Shown piece after piece: positions 33,442 to 41,019 of a DNA stretch of 64,000 bases. Source of the stretch: Spirochaetia bacterium UBA2205 (GTDB lineage Bacteria; Spirochaetota; UBA4802; UB4802). The notes beneath the pieces were generated by a model. That model made no database searches, had not been told where the DNA came from, and saw only the letters and a program-made list of their open reading frames with translations. Every line of letters begins with the position of its first letter. The stretch's first letter is position 1. The stretch covers positions 24,320-88,319 of the forward strand of contig DCUV01000070.1 of assembly GCA_002328585.1 (NCBI GenBank), written 5' to 3'. Made by a program: the position numbers and the translations under genes.

Positions 33442-33837
33442 ATGAAAAGTATTAAACCGGGCAAGGCAACGTCATTTGCAGGGATTATAGGTTCTGTCAT
33501 ATTGGTTATATTTGGCATTGCATGGACACTGCTGGTTATATCTTTGTTTTCACAGGAAGATGAGCTGGGAACTCCAGTGTTTTATTTTTTTGTTTTGTTT
33601 GGAATTGTTTTTACTGGTATTGGTATTGCAAGCGCTGTTTATAATTATAGAAATACCTACAGCAAAAATAGATACTCGTTATATGATATTGTTGACAGCT
33701 CCGAAGAGAAGGATGCCTTTCATTCTTCATGGGACAGCACATCAGCCGGGAAAGGTACTATGAACTACTGTCCTCACTGCGGTGCTTCTTTGCAGCAGGA
33801 TTTTACCTTTTGTCCCGGTTGTGGAAAAAAATTATAA
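33442..33837 (+). CDS. Membrane protein with C-terminal zinc ribbon
   Basis: The 131-residue protein has two membrane helices (about 12-36 and 46-66), a polar linker and a C-terminal zinc ribbon YCPHCGASLQQDFTFCPGCG with two CxxC pairs. Function unknown; zinc-ribbon domains of this sort often tether membrane proteins to partners. Its TAA shares one base with the ATG of the frameshifted gene downstream, indicating coupled translation. A decayed second copy lies at 36742. Confidence 0.7.
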   Translation: MKSIKPGKATSFAGIIGSVILVIFGIAWTLLVISLFSQEDELGTPVFYFFVLFGIVFTGIGIASAVYNYRNTYSKNRYSLYDIVDSSEEKDAFHSSWDSTSAGKGTMNYCPHCGASLQQDFTFCPGCGKKL

Positions 33838-34306
33838 TGATTTGTACGATAGTTCCTGTTAATTTATTTGCAACAGAATATGATGTCTTCTGTGGCAACG
33901 AGCATGTTGCAAAGTTTAAAAAGCCAGCCCTTTCTCTGAAAGATACATGCAGCATAGCAATGAACGATAAAGAATATTCCTCTATCGCGAAGGGGTTGTT
34001 TCGGGGGATTGGATACTGGAAGAAAACCATTCCGGGAAGGTTGCCGTTGCAACAAAGCTTAGTTTTTTAAGTGATTCCTTTGCAATACGGTATAACAATA
34101 AAGCCTTTCAACTGAAATCAAAAAAGCTACGTCTTACCAATCAGTTTATTATATATGAAAACGATAATCAGATAGGGATGATTAATAGTACATCATTTTT
34201 TTCGCGAAAGCTGCAATGTACTATTGATGATGGTATTTCCCTTGAAATCATAGTATTTATTATATATCTGGCACTTATAATCATAGACCGCAGAAGTTCA
34301 CAATAA
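33837..34306 (+). pseudogene. Frameshifted LURP-one/tubby-like gene
   Basis: The first frame (33837 to about 34040) encodes YDVFCGNEHVAKFKKPALSL and more, then runs into a stop at 34068. The -1 frame continues it to the TAA at 34304-34306: FLSDSFAIRYNNKAFQLK, LTNQFIIYENDNQIGMINST and a final membrane helix. The total of 470 bases is two short of a multiple of three plus... consistent with one lost base between about 33990 and 34068. The repeated 'xYxVYxNxxxIGxIxxx' pattern resembles LURP-one or tubby C-terminal-like domains. Either a recent inactivation or an assembly error. Confidence 0.6.
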
Positions 34307-34412
34307 AAATAGAGAGCTACATATAAACATATACTATCACCCTGTGTATTGCAGATTAAGGAATGGTGTACAACAAAAGGTTAAAAAGCCATAAAAACCA
34401 CAAAAAATGTAT

Positions 34413-34448
34413 TGACAGTAATAGACCAGTCTATTACTGTCATATAAT
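34413..34448 (+). promoter_or_regulatory. 30-bp palindromic operator overlapping a promoter
   Basis: TGACAGTAATAGAC (34413-34426) and its exact complement GTCTATTACTGTCA (34429-34442) are separated by two bases. The core TAGACCAGTCTA resembles NemR/LmrA-type TetR operators. TTGACA (34412-34417) overlaps the left arm and a perfect TATAAT follows at 34443-34448. The next gene starts at 34521, and a TetR gene is the second gene of the cluster. Confidence 0.8.
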
Positions 34449-34520
34449 GTTCTTGTGTATAAAGCTTTGAAGTTTTACAGGGTGATATACCAAAATTTGT
34501 TGAGTTTATGGAAGGGATGT

Positions 34521-34952
34521 ATGGAAATTCAAAATTTAACTGGACTTGAATTGATGAAGAGTATGGTTGAGGGCAAAATTCCACCGGCACCTATTGGTGA
34601 AACTATCCCTATGAAGGGTGTAGAAGTTGCAAAGGGTTATATAAAATTTTTGGCAAAAGCTGATAAACGGCATATCAATCCTCTGGGTGGCGTTCACGGT
34701 GGATTTGCTGCTACAGTGCTTGACTCGGTTACCGGCTGTTCTGTTCATACTATGCTGGAGGCTGGTGTTGGCTATGCCACCGTTGATCTTAACATTAAAA
34801 TGATAAAACCGGTGCCACTTAACAGGGAACTCATTGCTGAAGGGAAGGTGATTCATCTGTCACATAACATTGGCATTTCAGAAGGAACGCTTAAGGATGA
34901 GGATGGGAAGCTATATGCTCATGCAACGGCAACATGCATCATTTTTAAGTAA
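34521..34952 (+). CDS. PaaI-type hotdog thioesterase
   Basis: The 143-residue protein has the hotdog pattern: GETIPMKGVEVAKGYIKFLA, then HINPLGGVHGGFAATVLDSV (about 60-80, with the usual HGG and catalytic acid region), YATVDLNIKMIKPVP, and HNIGISEGTLKDEDGKLYAH. It should hydrolyse an acyl- or aryl-CoA thioester. The ATG at 34521 follows GGAAGGG; a longer frame from 34455 has no support. It is the first gene behind the palindromic operator. Confidence 0.85.
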   Translation: MEIQNLTGLELMKSMVEGKIPPAPIGETIPMKGVEVAKGYIKFLAKADKRHINPLGGVHGGFAATVLDSVTGCSVHTMLEAGVGYATVDLNIKMIKPVPLNRELIAEGKVIHLSHNIGISEGTLKDEDGKLYAHATATCIIFK

Positions 34953-35013
34953 CTATCGAACATACAATATTTGTTGGCTTTTAGTAAACTGTTAGCATGA
35001 TGATTGAAATACC

Positions 35014-35598
35014 ATGAATGCAAATAAAACACAACAATTGCTGCTGAAAACAGGTGCAGAGCTTGTATACGCAAAGGGTTTTAATAATACCGGCATTCAG
35101 GAAATTTTACAGTGCGCGGGTGTCCCCAGAGGCTCTTTTTATTTTTATTTCAAAAGTAAGGAAGAATTTGGGATGGCGCTTATTGAGTATTATACAGATA
35201 TGATGTGCAGCATGTTGCGTAACTACTTAACCGATGCAAGCCATAGCCCTATTGAAAGGATTAAACGTTTTTTTGAAGGAAGCGCCCGTTACTATGAGCA
35301 ACATCAGTTTGAAGGTGGCTGTCCTATTGGTAACCTTTCGCAGGAAATGAGCTGTCTTAGCGAACCAATGCGTGTAAAGTTACTTTCTGCATTGAGAAGT
35401 ATGCACAGTGTTATACAGCAGTGTATCAAAGAAGGGCAGGACGCAGGTCAGATTGATAGTAGTCTTGATGCGGGAGCACTGGCAGTTTTTGTTTTTAATG
35501 CATGGGAGGGCTCGCTTATTGATATGAAGGTTTCAAAAAGTGTCCATCCGCTGGAGATATGCAAAAGGATGGTGTTGGATTTTATACAATCAAAATAA
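35014..35598 (+). CDS. TetR-family regulator (NemR/LmrA-like)
   Basis: The 194-residue protein has a TetR HTH (LLKTGAELVYAKGFNNTGIQ, EILQCAGVPRGSFYFYFKSK). Its C-terminal domain carries FEGGCPIGNLSQEMS (about 100-114), a pattern shared with NemR-, AcuR- and LmrA/YxaF-type repressors. Several of those bind TAGACC-type palindromes, matching the operator at 34413. It probably represses its own cluster. Its ligand may be an electrophile or acyl compound acting on the conserved Cys, but that is inference. Confidence 0.85.
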   Translation: MNANKTQQLLLKTGAELVYAKGFNNTGIQEILQCAGVPRGSFYFYFKSKEEFGMALIEYYTDMMCSMLRNYLTDASHSPIERIKRFFEGSARYYEQHQFEGGCPIGNLSQEMSCLSEPMRVKLLSALRSMHSVIQQCIKEGQDAGQIDSSLDAGALAVFVFNAWEGSLIDMKVSKSVHPLEICKRMVLDFIQSK

Positions 35599-35616
35599 TA
35601 CTACTGGAGGCTTTAA

Positions 35617-36699
35617 ATGGAAATTTATGAACAACTTCGTGAAGTACTGGATGCTCATCCTGCCACTGCGCCAAAAACAGATACCATCATAGCAATACTC
35701 AAAATGCTTTTTACTCCCGATGAAGCTGCAATTGCAATGAATATGAGCTTTAAAGTCATGGATAGCGAAAAGATTGCATCGCTGTGTTCATTGCCCGGAG
35801 AGGAAGCTGAAAAGCTTCTTGAATCAATGGCTAACAAGGGTATCATCTATTCAAAAACCAAGGATGGGAAGAAACTGTATGGATTGGTACCGCTTATCCC
35901 CGGTGTTTTTGAATTCCCATTTATGAAATCCGACGGTTCGGAAAGGTTTCAAAAGCTTGGCAAGCTATGGGAAAAGTATCATGATGAAGCCTTTGGTGTT
36001 TCGTTTTGTGGCAATCCAACTCCTCTCATGAGGGTTGTACCTGTTGAAAAATCATTAAGTCCTCAAAACCGTGTACATCCTTACGAGGAGGTGAGAAATT
36101 TTATTGAACAGGCGCGCTACATTGCAATTGCAGACTGTGCATGCAGAACCAGTGTGGGTAAGTGTGATAAGCCGAAGGATGTATGTATTATTTTTGATAG
36201 CGCTGCCCAGTTTTTAGCCGAAAGGGGATTTGCTCGCCATGTAACAAAAGCTGAAGCAATGGATGCTCTGGATAGATCTGAAAAAGCAGGATTGGTTCAT
36301 ACCAGCAACAATAGTGCTGACCGTGCCAACCTTATTTGCAACTGTTGTCCATGCTGCTGTACGGTTTTGCGAGGAAGAACACAGCATAATCATCCTCATG
36401 CCTTTGAAACAAGCCGGTTTGAAGCGCATGTCAATGATGTCAATTGCACCGGCTGCGGTATATGTGTTGACGAGCGCTGTCCTGTTAAAGCTATTGCTCT
36501 CAATGATGGTGTTGCAGTGGTTGATGCTGCAAAGTGCATTGGATGCGGATTGTGTGTTACCGGATGTCCCGAAGAAACAATTGAACTCCGTGAACGTGCA
36601 TCTATCCCTGAAATTCCTGCTACTGTTGTTGATATGGCAATGAAGGTTGTTACGGAAAAAGGCAGAGCAGAAAAATTTATTGAAATTATGAAACGATAA
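35617..36699 (+). CDS. 4Fe-4S protein with N-terminal winged-helix-like part
   Basis: The 360-residue protein starts with a helical, winged-helix-like region (about 20-90: TDTIIAILKMLFTPDEAAIA, EKLLESMANKGIIY). Its middle has Cys clusters CACRTSVGKCDKPKDVC (about 175-190) and ICNCCPCCC (about 235-243). It ends in two ferredoxin [4Fe-4S] motifs, CTGCGICVDERCP and CIGCGLCVTGCP (about 275-330). It may be a redox-linked regulator or electron carrier for the thioesterase/TetR cluster. GGAGG precedes the ATG, 18 bases after the TetR stop. Confidence 0.75.
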   Translation: MEIYEQLREVLDAHPATAPKTDTIIAILKMLFTPDEAAIAMNMSFKVMDSEKIASLCSLPGEEAEKLLESMANKGIIYSKTKDGKKLYGLVPLIPGVFEFPFMKSDGSERFQKLGKLWEKYHDEAFGVSFCGNPTPLMRVVPVEKSLSPQNRVHPYEEVRNFIEQARYIAIADCACRTSVGKCDKPKDVCIIFDSAAQFLAERGFARHVTKAEAMDALDRSEKAGLVHTSNNSADRANLICNCCPCCCTVLRGRTQHNHPHAFETSRFEAHVNDVNCTGCGICVDERCPVKAIALNDGVAVVDAAKCIGCGLCVTGCPEETIELRERASIPEIPATVVDMAMKVVTEKGRAEKFIEIMKR

Positions 36700-36741
36700 C
36701 AATAGTTTACAATTAATTATTGCGTGTAGCATCACCACATT

Positions 36742-37154
36742 ATGAAAAGTATATTGTATGGGATAACACCTTCCATTAAGGGGGTTGCAGGTTCTGTTAT
36801 TGTTACAGTCTTTGGGCTCTTTAGACAATGCTGGTGGTATTTTTGTTTTCAAAGGGAAATGAAACGTAGACTAACCCATTTTATTTCTTTTTATTTTTTT
36901 TGAGATTATGTTTGTAATAATTGTAATAATTGGAATAATGATGATTTGTGTTCATTTTAGGAATACCTCTGGTAAAAAAACGTTTAAGCCTTTTTGATAT
37001 TGGTGATAATGGTATCGGTAGTACAAGCAGGAACAATGATGTTTCATACAAATCGCAAACCTGATGAGGCAGATATGAGAAAATGAACTTTTGCCCTTAT
37101 TGTGTTAATGAAATACAATAATAGTATAACTACTGTTGTTCTCAATGTGGTTAA
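36742..37154 (+). pseudogene. Decayed paralogue of the zinc-ribbon membrane protein
   Basis: Compared with the gene at 33442, the start ATGAAAAGTAT, GGTTCTGTTATTGTTACAG, AGGAATACCTCTGGTAAAAA and the end ATGAACTTTTGCCCTTATTG are recognisable in order. Internal stops and shifts break the frame, but the zinc-ribbon end (TGCCC..TGTTCTCAATGTGG) remains legible. It is a degraded duplicate. The remaining gap to 37285 shows no gene. Confidence 0.6.
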
Positions 37155-37285
37155 AAGGTGTAGTAAAGAAAAGGACATAAAGGATACGCTAAAAAATAGT
37201 CGCAAAGTAAATAAAAGTAAGTAAAAGTAATTTAAAGAAATAGTTTTTATATTAGGTATTCAATAATTTTAAAAGGTGGGTTTAT

Positions 37286-38071
37286 ATGGCACAGAAAATA
37301 ACCGTTGAGAAGAAAGGCTATATCTTATTGATTGGGCTCAACAGGCCAGAAAAACGCAACGCATTTGATGTTGACATGTACTGGGATTTAGCAAAAGCGT
37401 ATGGCACGTTAGATACTGATGAAGACTTGCGCTGTGGAGTACTTTTTGCGCACGGTGATCATTTTACGGGCGGTCTTGATCTGGTACAATGGGTTGAACC
37501 ATTCAGTAAAGGTGAATATCCAGCATTGCCAGCCGGTAGCAAAGACCCCTTTGGTATAGATGAAGACAACAGGGTGTCAAAACCAATAGTGTCTGCCCTG
37601 CAGGGTATATGCTTCACGGTTGGCTGGGAACTAATGCTTGCTACCGATGTACGTATTGCTGCCGCCACTGTACGATTGGCGCAGATTGAAGTTAAACGGG
37701 GCATCTATCCTGTTGGTGGTGCAACGGTGAGGCTTTTTGAAGAGATAGGCTGGGGCAATGCAATGCGATACCTTTTAACCGGTGATGAGATGAATGCACA
37801 GGAAGCCTACCGTCTGGGATTAGTGCAGGAGGTGGTGGAGCCAGGACAGCAATTACAGAGAGCCATTGAGATTGCTGAAACGATAGCAAAGCAGGCTCCA
37901 TTAGGGGTCAGAGCCATTATAAAATCAGCTCGTTTAAGCAGAGTGGAAGGCGCAAAGGCGGCTCTGGAACGGTTACTGCCTGATTTGCTGCCTATCATGA
38001 AAAGCGAAGACGCGCAGGAAGGGGTCAGAGCCTTTATTGAAAGGCGTGAAGCTGTTTTTAACGGTAAATGA
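37286..38071 (+). CDS. Crotonase/enoyl-CoA hydratase-like protein
   Basis: The 261-residue protein has crotonase features: INRPEKRNAFD-like opening (GLNRPEKRNAFDVDMYWDL), an oxyanion-hole strand GVLFAHGDHFTGGLDLVQW (about 50-68), VSALQGICFTVGWELMLATD (about 98-117) and EVKRGIYPVGGATVRL. TGDEMNAQEAYRLGLVQEVV closes the core. It may hydrate an enoyl-CoA or perform a related CoA reaction. GGTGGG precedes the ATG. Confidence 0.85.
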   Translation: MAQKITVEKKGYILLIGLNRPEKRNAFDVDMYWDLAKAYGTLDTDEDLRCGVLFAHGDHFTGGLDLVQWVEPFSKGEYPALPAGSKDPFGIDEDNRVSKPIVSALQGICFTVGWELMLATDVRIAAATVRLAQIEVKRGIYPVGGATVRLFEEIGWGNAMRYLLTGDEMNAQEAYRLGLVQEVVEPGQQLQRAIEIAETIAKQAPLGVRAIIKSARLSRVEGAKAALERLLPDLLPIMKSEDAQEGVRAFIERREAVFNGK

Positions 38072-38114
38072 TGGTAAATAAGAGTAATAAGAGTAAAAAA
38101 TCGAAGGTAAATAA

Positions 38115-38624
38115 TTATATGATGGGGTAATCGGGTGCTGGAGGTTGCCCCATTAATGCTTTAACAATGTAATAAGCTATGGTAATGGTATATCCCAGTT
38201 TCAACCCGGTACTTATTAAAAAACCAATAAATGTAAGCAACGCTGCTTTTAATGCTGTCAATGCGTCATTGTTTGCCACAAGTTCGCCTATAAATGCACC
38301 AATAAATGGACCAATAATTATACCAATAATGGGTAGTATAATACTTCCAATTATCAAACCTATCATTGAACCAATAACACCCTGTTTGGAACCACCAAAC
38401 TTATTGACAATCCATGAGGGGAGTACATAATCAAAGACCGTCAGGATAGCGGCGATAATTCCTGTAATAATAAAAAATGTAAAACTAAAAGAAGCAAAAC
38501 CACTCCAATGAAGAAGAATAACTGCAAAAAAACTCAAAGGCGGACCGGGCAGTATAGGAAGTACTGAGCCCAGAATACCTCCTAATGCAAAAAGCAATGC
38601 TGTAATGAATAATATTATTTCCAT
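38115..38624 (-). CDS. DUF456 membrane protein
   Basis: The 169-residue protein is almost entirely hydrophobic, with Gly-rich helices. It shows the DUF456 pattern: LGGILGSVLPILPGPPLSFF (about 15-34), a VFDYVLPSWIVNKFGGSKQG segment (about 60) and repeated IIGSIILPIIGIIIGPFIGA. Function unknown. The ATG at 38624 was chosen because the longer frame would begin inside the flaA terminator hairpin. Confidence 0.8.
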   Translation of the reverse strand: MEIILFITALLFALGGILGSVLPILPGPPLSFFAVILLHWSGFASFSFTFFIITGIIAAILTVFDYVLPSWIVNKFGGSKQGVIGSMIGLIIGSIILPIIGIIIGPFIGAFIGELVANNDALTALKAALLTFIGFLISTGLKLGYTITIAYYIVKALMGQPPAPDYPII

Positions 38625-38665
38625 AATAGATAATATACCTTCATTGTTCTTCGATATAATACAGA

Positions 38666-38688
38666 AGGGCACATGCCCCATGTGCCCT
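38666..38688 (-). terminator. Terminator downstream of flaA
   Basis: AGGGCACATG (38666-38675) and CATGTGCCCT (38679-38688) form a perfect 10-bp stem with a three-base loop, 20 bases after the flaA stop on the minus strand. The following minus-strand bases (TCTGTATTAT) are moderately T-rich. Confidence 0.75.
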
Positions 38689-38708
38689 GAACTTATAGTG
38701 TATAATTT

Positions 38709-39383
38709 TTACCACTCGTCGCTTTGCTTATCAATATATTTTTCGCGGACAATTGCTGTAATATCATCTATGTAAAAGTAATTCCAGGCAGGAAGTCGTT
38801 CCACTGTGCTGGGATTATACAGTATTTTAACAATCTCTATATTCCGCTTCTGGGCTAGATATTTATCTTCCTGAGCTATCTCATCGGTAATTGGAACAGA
38901 AAGCTTTCGCCATCCTAAAAAGTTAAGTTTACCCATTACCAGCCGTTTAATATTCCCATTGGCATCTTTAACCAAGATGGAAAGTTCCCCTGAAAAATTT
39001 TTTCCGTAAACCCACATGTTAATATATTTACAATATTTGTCAATGATAAGGGGTTTTGCCGGAATAATTGTCAATACCGAACCGCTTTTGGCAAAAACCT
39101 TAACACCCAGATACCGTTTTGAATTTTGTATTGGCGCAGGATAATCGGTACGCATTGCAACACCTGCTTTTTCATCTTTTACAACCCTGAGGCTAATATT
39201 CTTATCTGTATATTCTACAGTTTCAAAATCATCTACTATGACTTCTTTATATACCTGATCACTGAGTTGCTTTTCCTGTTCTAAAACTTTCTGCGCTTCC
39301 TTTGCTTTTTCATCCTGTGCATAGAGCATTCCTATGGAACAACATACAATGAAAGCTATCAATCCATATGTAACTCGCTTCAT
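38709..39383 (-). CDS. flaA: Flagellar filament outer-layer (sheath) protein FlaA
   Basis: The 224-residue product has a signal peptide (MKRVTYGLIAFIVCCSIGML, cleavage near YAQ), which suits periplasmic flagella. The body matches spirochaete FlaA: VIVDDFETVEY, ISLRVVKDEKAGVAMRTDYP, KRYLGVKVFAKSGSVLTIIP, NMWVYGKNFSGELSILVKD, LNFLGWRKLSVPI and the end YFYIDDITAIVREKYIDKQS DEW. FlaA coats the periplasmic flagellar filament. It stands alone here; no other flagellar gene is in the window. It has a near-ideal promoter and its own terminator, which suits a highly expressed single gene. AAGGAGG precedes the ATG. Confidence 0.9.
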   Translation of the reverse strand: MKRVTYGLIAFIVCCSIGMLYAQDEKAKEAQKVLEQEKQLSDQVYKEVIVDDFETVEYTDKNISLRVVKDEKAGVAMRTDYPAPIQNSKRYLGVKVFAKSGSVLTIIPAKPLIIDKYCKYINMWVYGKNFSGELSILVKDANGNIKRLVMGKLNFLGWRKLSVPITDEIAQEDKYLAQKRNIEIVKILYNPSTVERLPAWNYFYIDDITAIVREKYIDKQSDEW

Positions 39384-39456
39384 ATTAATAAAAACCTCCT
39401 TGAAAAATTTATAAATACTTGATACCTTTGACGGCTATGACACATACTACAGCTTC

Positions 39457-39486
39457 ATTATAAACACTACTGTCATGGAATGTCAA
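39457..39486 (-). promoter_or_regulatory. Near-consensus sigma70 promoter of flaA
   Basis: On the minus strand TTGACA (39481-39486) and TATAAT (39457-39462), both perfect, are 18 bases apart. They lie about 75 bases upstream of the flaA ATG. No sigma28-type element was noticed. Confidence 0.75.
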
Positions 39487-39523
39487 TAGAAAATATAATT
39501 ATATCAACCTAAAAGTATAAATT

Positions 39524-40645
39524 TTATTGTATTAATATCTCTGCAAATACTCCAAAATGGTCTGATGGATGATATCCGTCATGGAGTGTAGTGCAGCATA
39601 CTGTTGACCTATGAACCATGGTAAGTGGGATTACGCTATTAGTCAGAATATAGTCAATTGTTTTTGGCTGTAGATCATTGATTTTTGTGCAATGAGCATA
39701 GAGCGAATCAAACTTTGTATTGGTGTCAGTTACATAATACTTTTTAATATTGGCATTTTCCATAGGATTCCATGTGTACGGGCTGGCATTTTTTGAAGGT
39801 AAAAATGTATCGTGATAGCCCTGTGAAAGAAAATAGCGCATTTCAGGTGAGTCAAGCGTGGTGTTAAAATCACCCATGACAATACATGGTGCATTATCGT
39901 GTACAACCTTTTTTAAAAATTCTGCCATAGCTATTGATTCATTTTTGCGCCATTCATTATCAGCTTCAAGCTTCTGAATAGCTTGATTATATTCATCGTC
40001 CGAATAGCCATATGTATCTTTTAATTCCTTTAACAGCGTCCTGTTTTGTGGTGTATCAAATGGTGAGGCATGCCAGTGAGTAACAGCTACAAAAACAGGT
40101 TTATCATTGAGCATAATCCTTCCCACTAAAACCTGTGTTGCGTCCTGTGTATGAAATGAAAAGCAGTTTGTTATAATGCCGCCACCCGAAAGCTTTTTTT
40201 GTCTAACCTGTTTCAACTGCAATTGTTTTCGTGCCAGCAATCCGTCGCCCTCTTTTAAATTAGTTGGGATACCACATCTTCCAATCTTTAGTCCGGCAAC
40301 TCCAACATGGTAGATATAATCGTAGTTAAGGTCATTGGCAAGTCGCTTAATATAATCGGGCAAAAAGTTAGCCTCATTGATGGCAATGATATCCGGATTC
40401 AGGTTGGCAATCTCTTTTAGTAATGCTTGATAGCGTTTTTCACGAATTTGCGGTGTTTCGTATTCCCCCATTTTAAATGTTCCAATATAGTCCAATCCCG
40501 ACCATACATTTATTGTCATTACTTTTAAAGAATTGGATAGTAACGTTTGTGTACCATTTAATGATGTTTTGCTTGATAAGGAAAGAGTCACAATAACCCC
40601 CAGCACAATAAAAGGCGTGCATACTTTTTTTAAAATTTTAATCAT
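39524..40645 (-). CDS. Exported endonuclease/exonuclease/phosphatase-fold protein
   Basis: The 373-residue product has an N-terminal signal or anchor (about 9-25) and the EEP fold. Motifs: LKVMTINVWSGL (about 40), DIIAINEANFL (metal Glu, about 88), FVAVTHWHASPFD (about 190), CIVMGDFNTTLDSPE (about 258) and TIDYILTN ... GYHPSDHFGVFAEI (catalytic Asp-His, about 360). This fold includes DNases and sphingomyelinases; the substrate is not evident. AGGAGG precedes the ATG. Confidence 0.82.
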   Translation of the reverse strand: MIKILKKVCTPFIVLGVIVTLSLSSKTSLNGTQTLLSNSLKVMTINVWSGLDYIGTFKMGEYETPQIREKRYQALLKEIANLNPDIIAINEANFLPDYIKRLANDLNYDYIYHVGVAGLKIGRCGIPTNLKEGDGLLARKQLQLKQVRQKKLSGGGIITNCFSFHTQDATQVLVGRIMLNDKPVFVAVTHWHASPFDTPQNRTLLKELKDTYGYSDDEYNQAIQKLEADNEWRKNESIAMAEFLKKVVHDNAPCIVMGDFNTTLDSPEMRYFLSQGYHDTFLPSKNASPYTWNPMENANIKKYYVTDTNTKFDSLYAHCTKINDLQPKTIDYILTNSVIPLTMVHRSTVCCTTLHDGYHPSDHFGVFAEILIQ

Positions 40646-41019
40646 AGCATCCTCCTGTCAAACTATTTTTTTTCATCATTTTGGTGATAGTTACTGTAAA
40701 AAAAGTCAATCTTGCTTGCATTGACATGGCACTGGTATTATGTTCGCCTTATTTTTTTGTGAATGGAATATACCTTTCAAGGCATATACAATTGCACATA
40801 TGTATACGATGTCAACCATTTTACGGTTGTATCAATCCACAGTAACTATCGCCCATACTTTTATAACAAAATAGTTGATTGAAATTTTTAAAGTGATAGT
40901 TTAGTTACTATAGTTTCTTTTTTACTTTACGTTGAATTAATCATTGCAACCAATTGATGCTTCATCCAGCATGATAGTAAACAGTAATGCAAAGGAATAG
41001 CGGGCGCGTAGAAAGCTAA
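40646..41019. other. Intergenic gap with no recognised gene
   Basis: AT-rich. It holds one CGATAGTT octamer (complement at 40844-40851) and a near-variant at 40683, but no RNA gene, terminator or clear promoter was seen. Confidence 0.5.

Noticed and set aside
37903..38032. GGGGTCAGAGCC twice inside the crotonase gene, like block C of the patchwork
   Set aside because: Each encodes an ordinary GVRA in frame and the gene is intact there; a third look-alike at 55279 is also coding.
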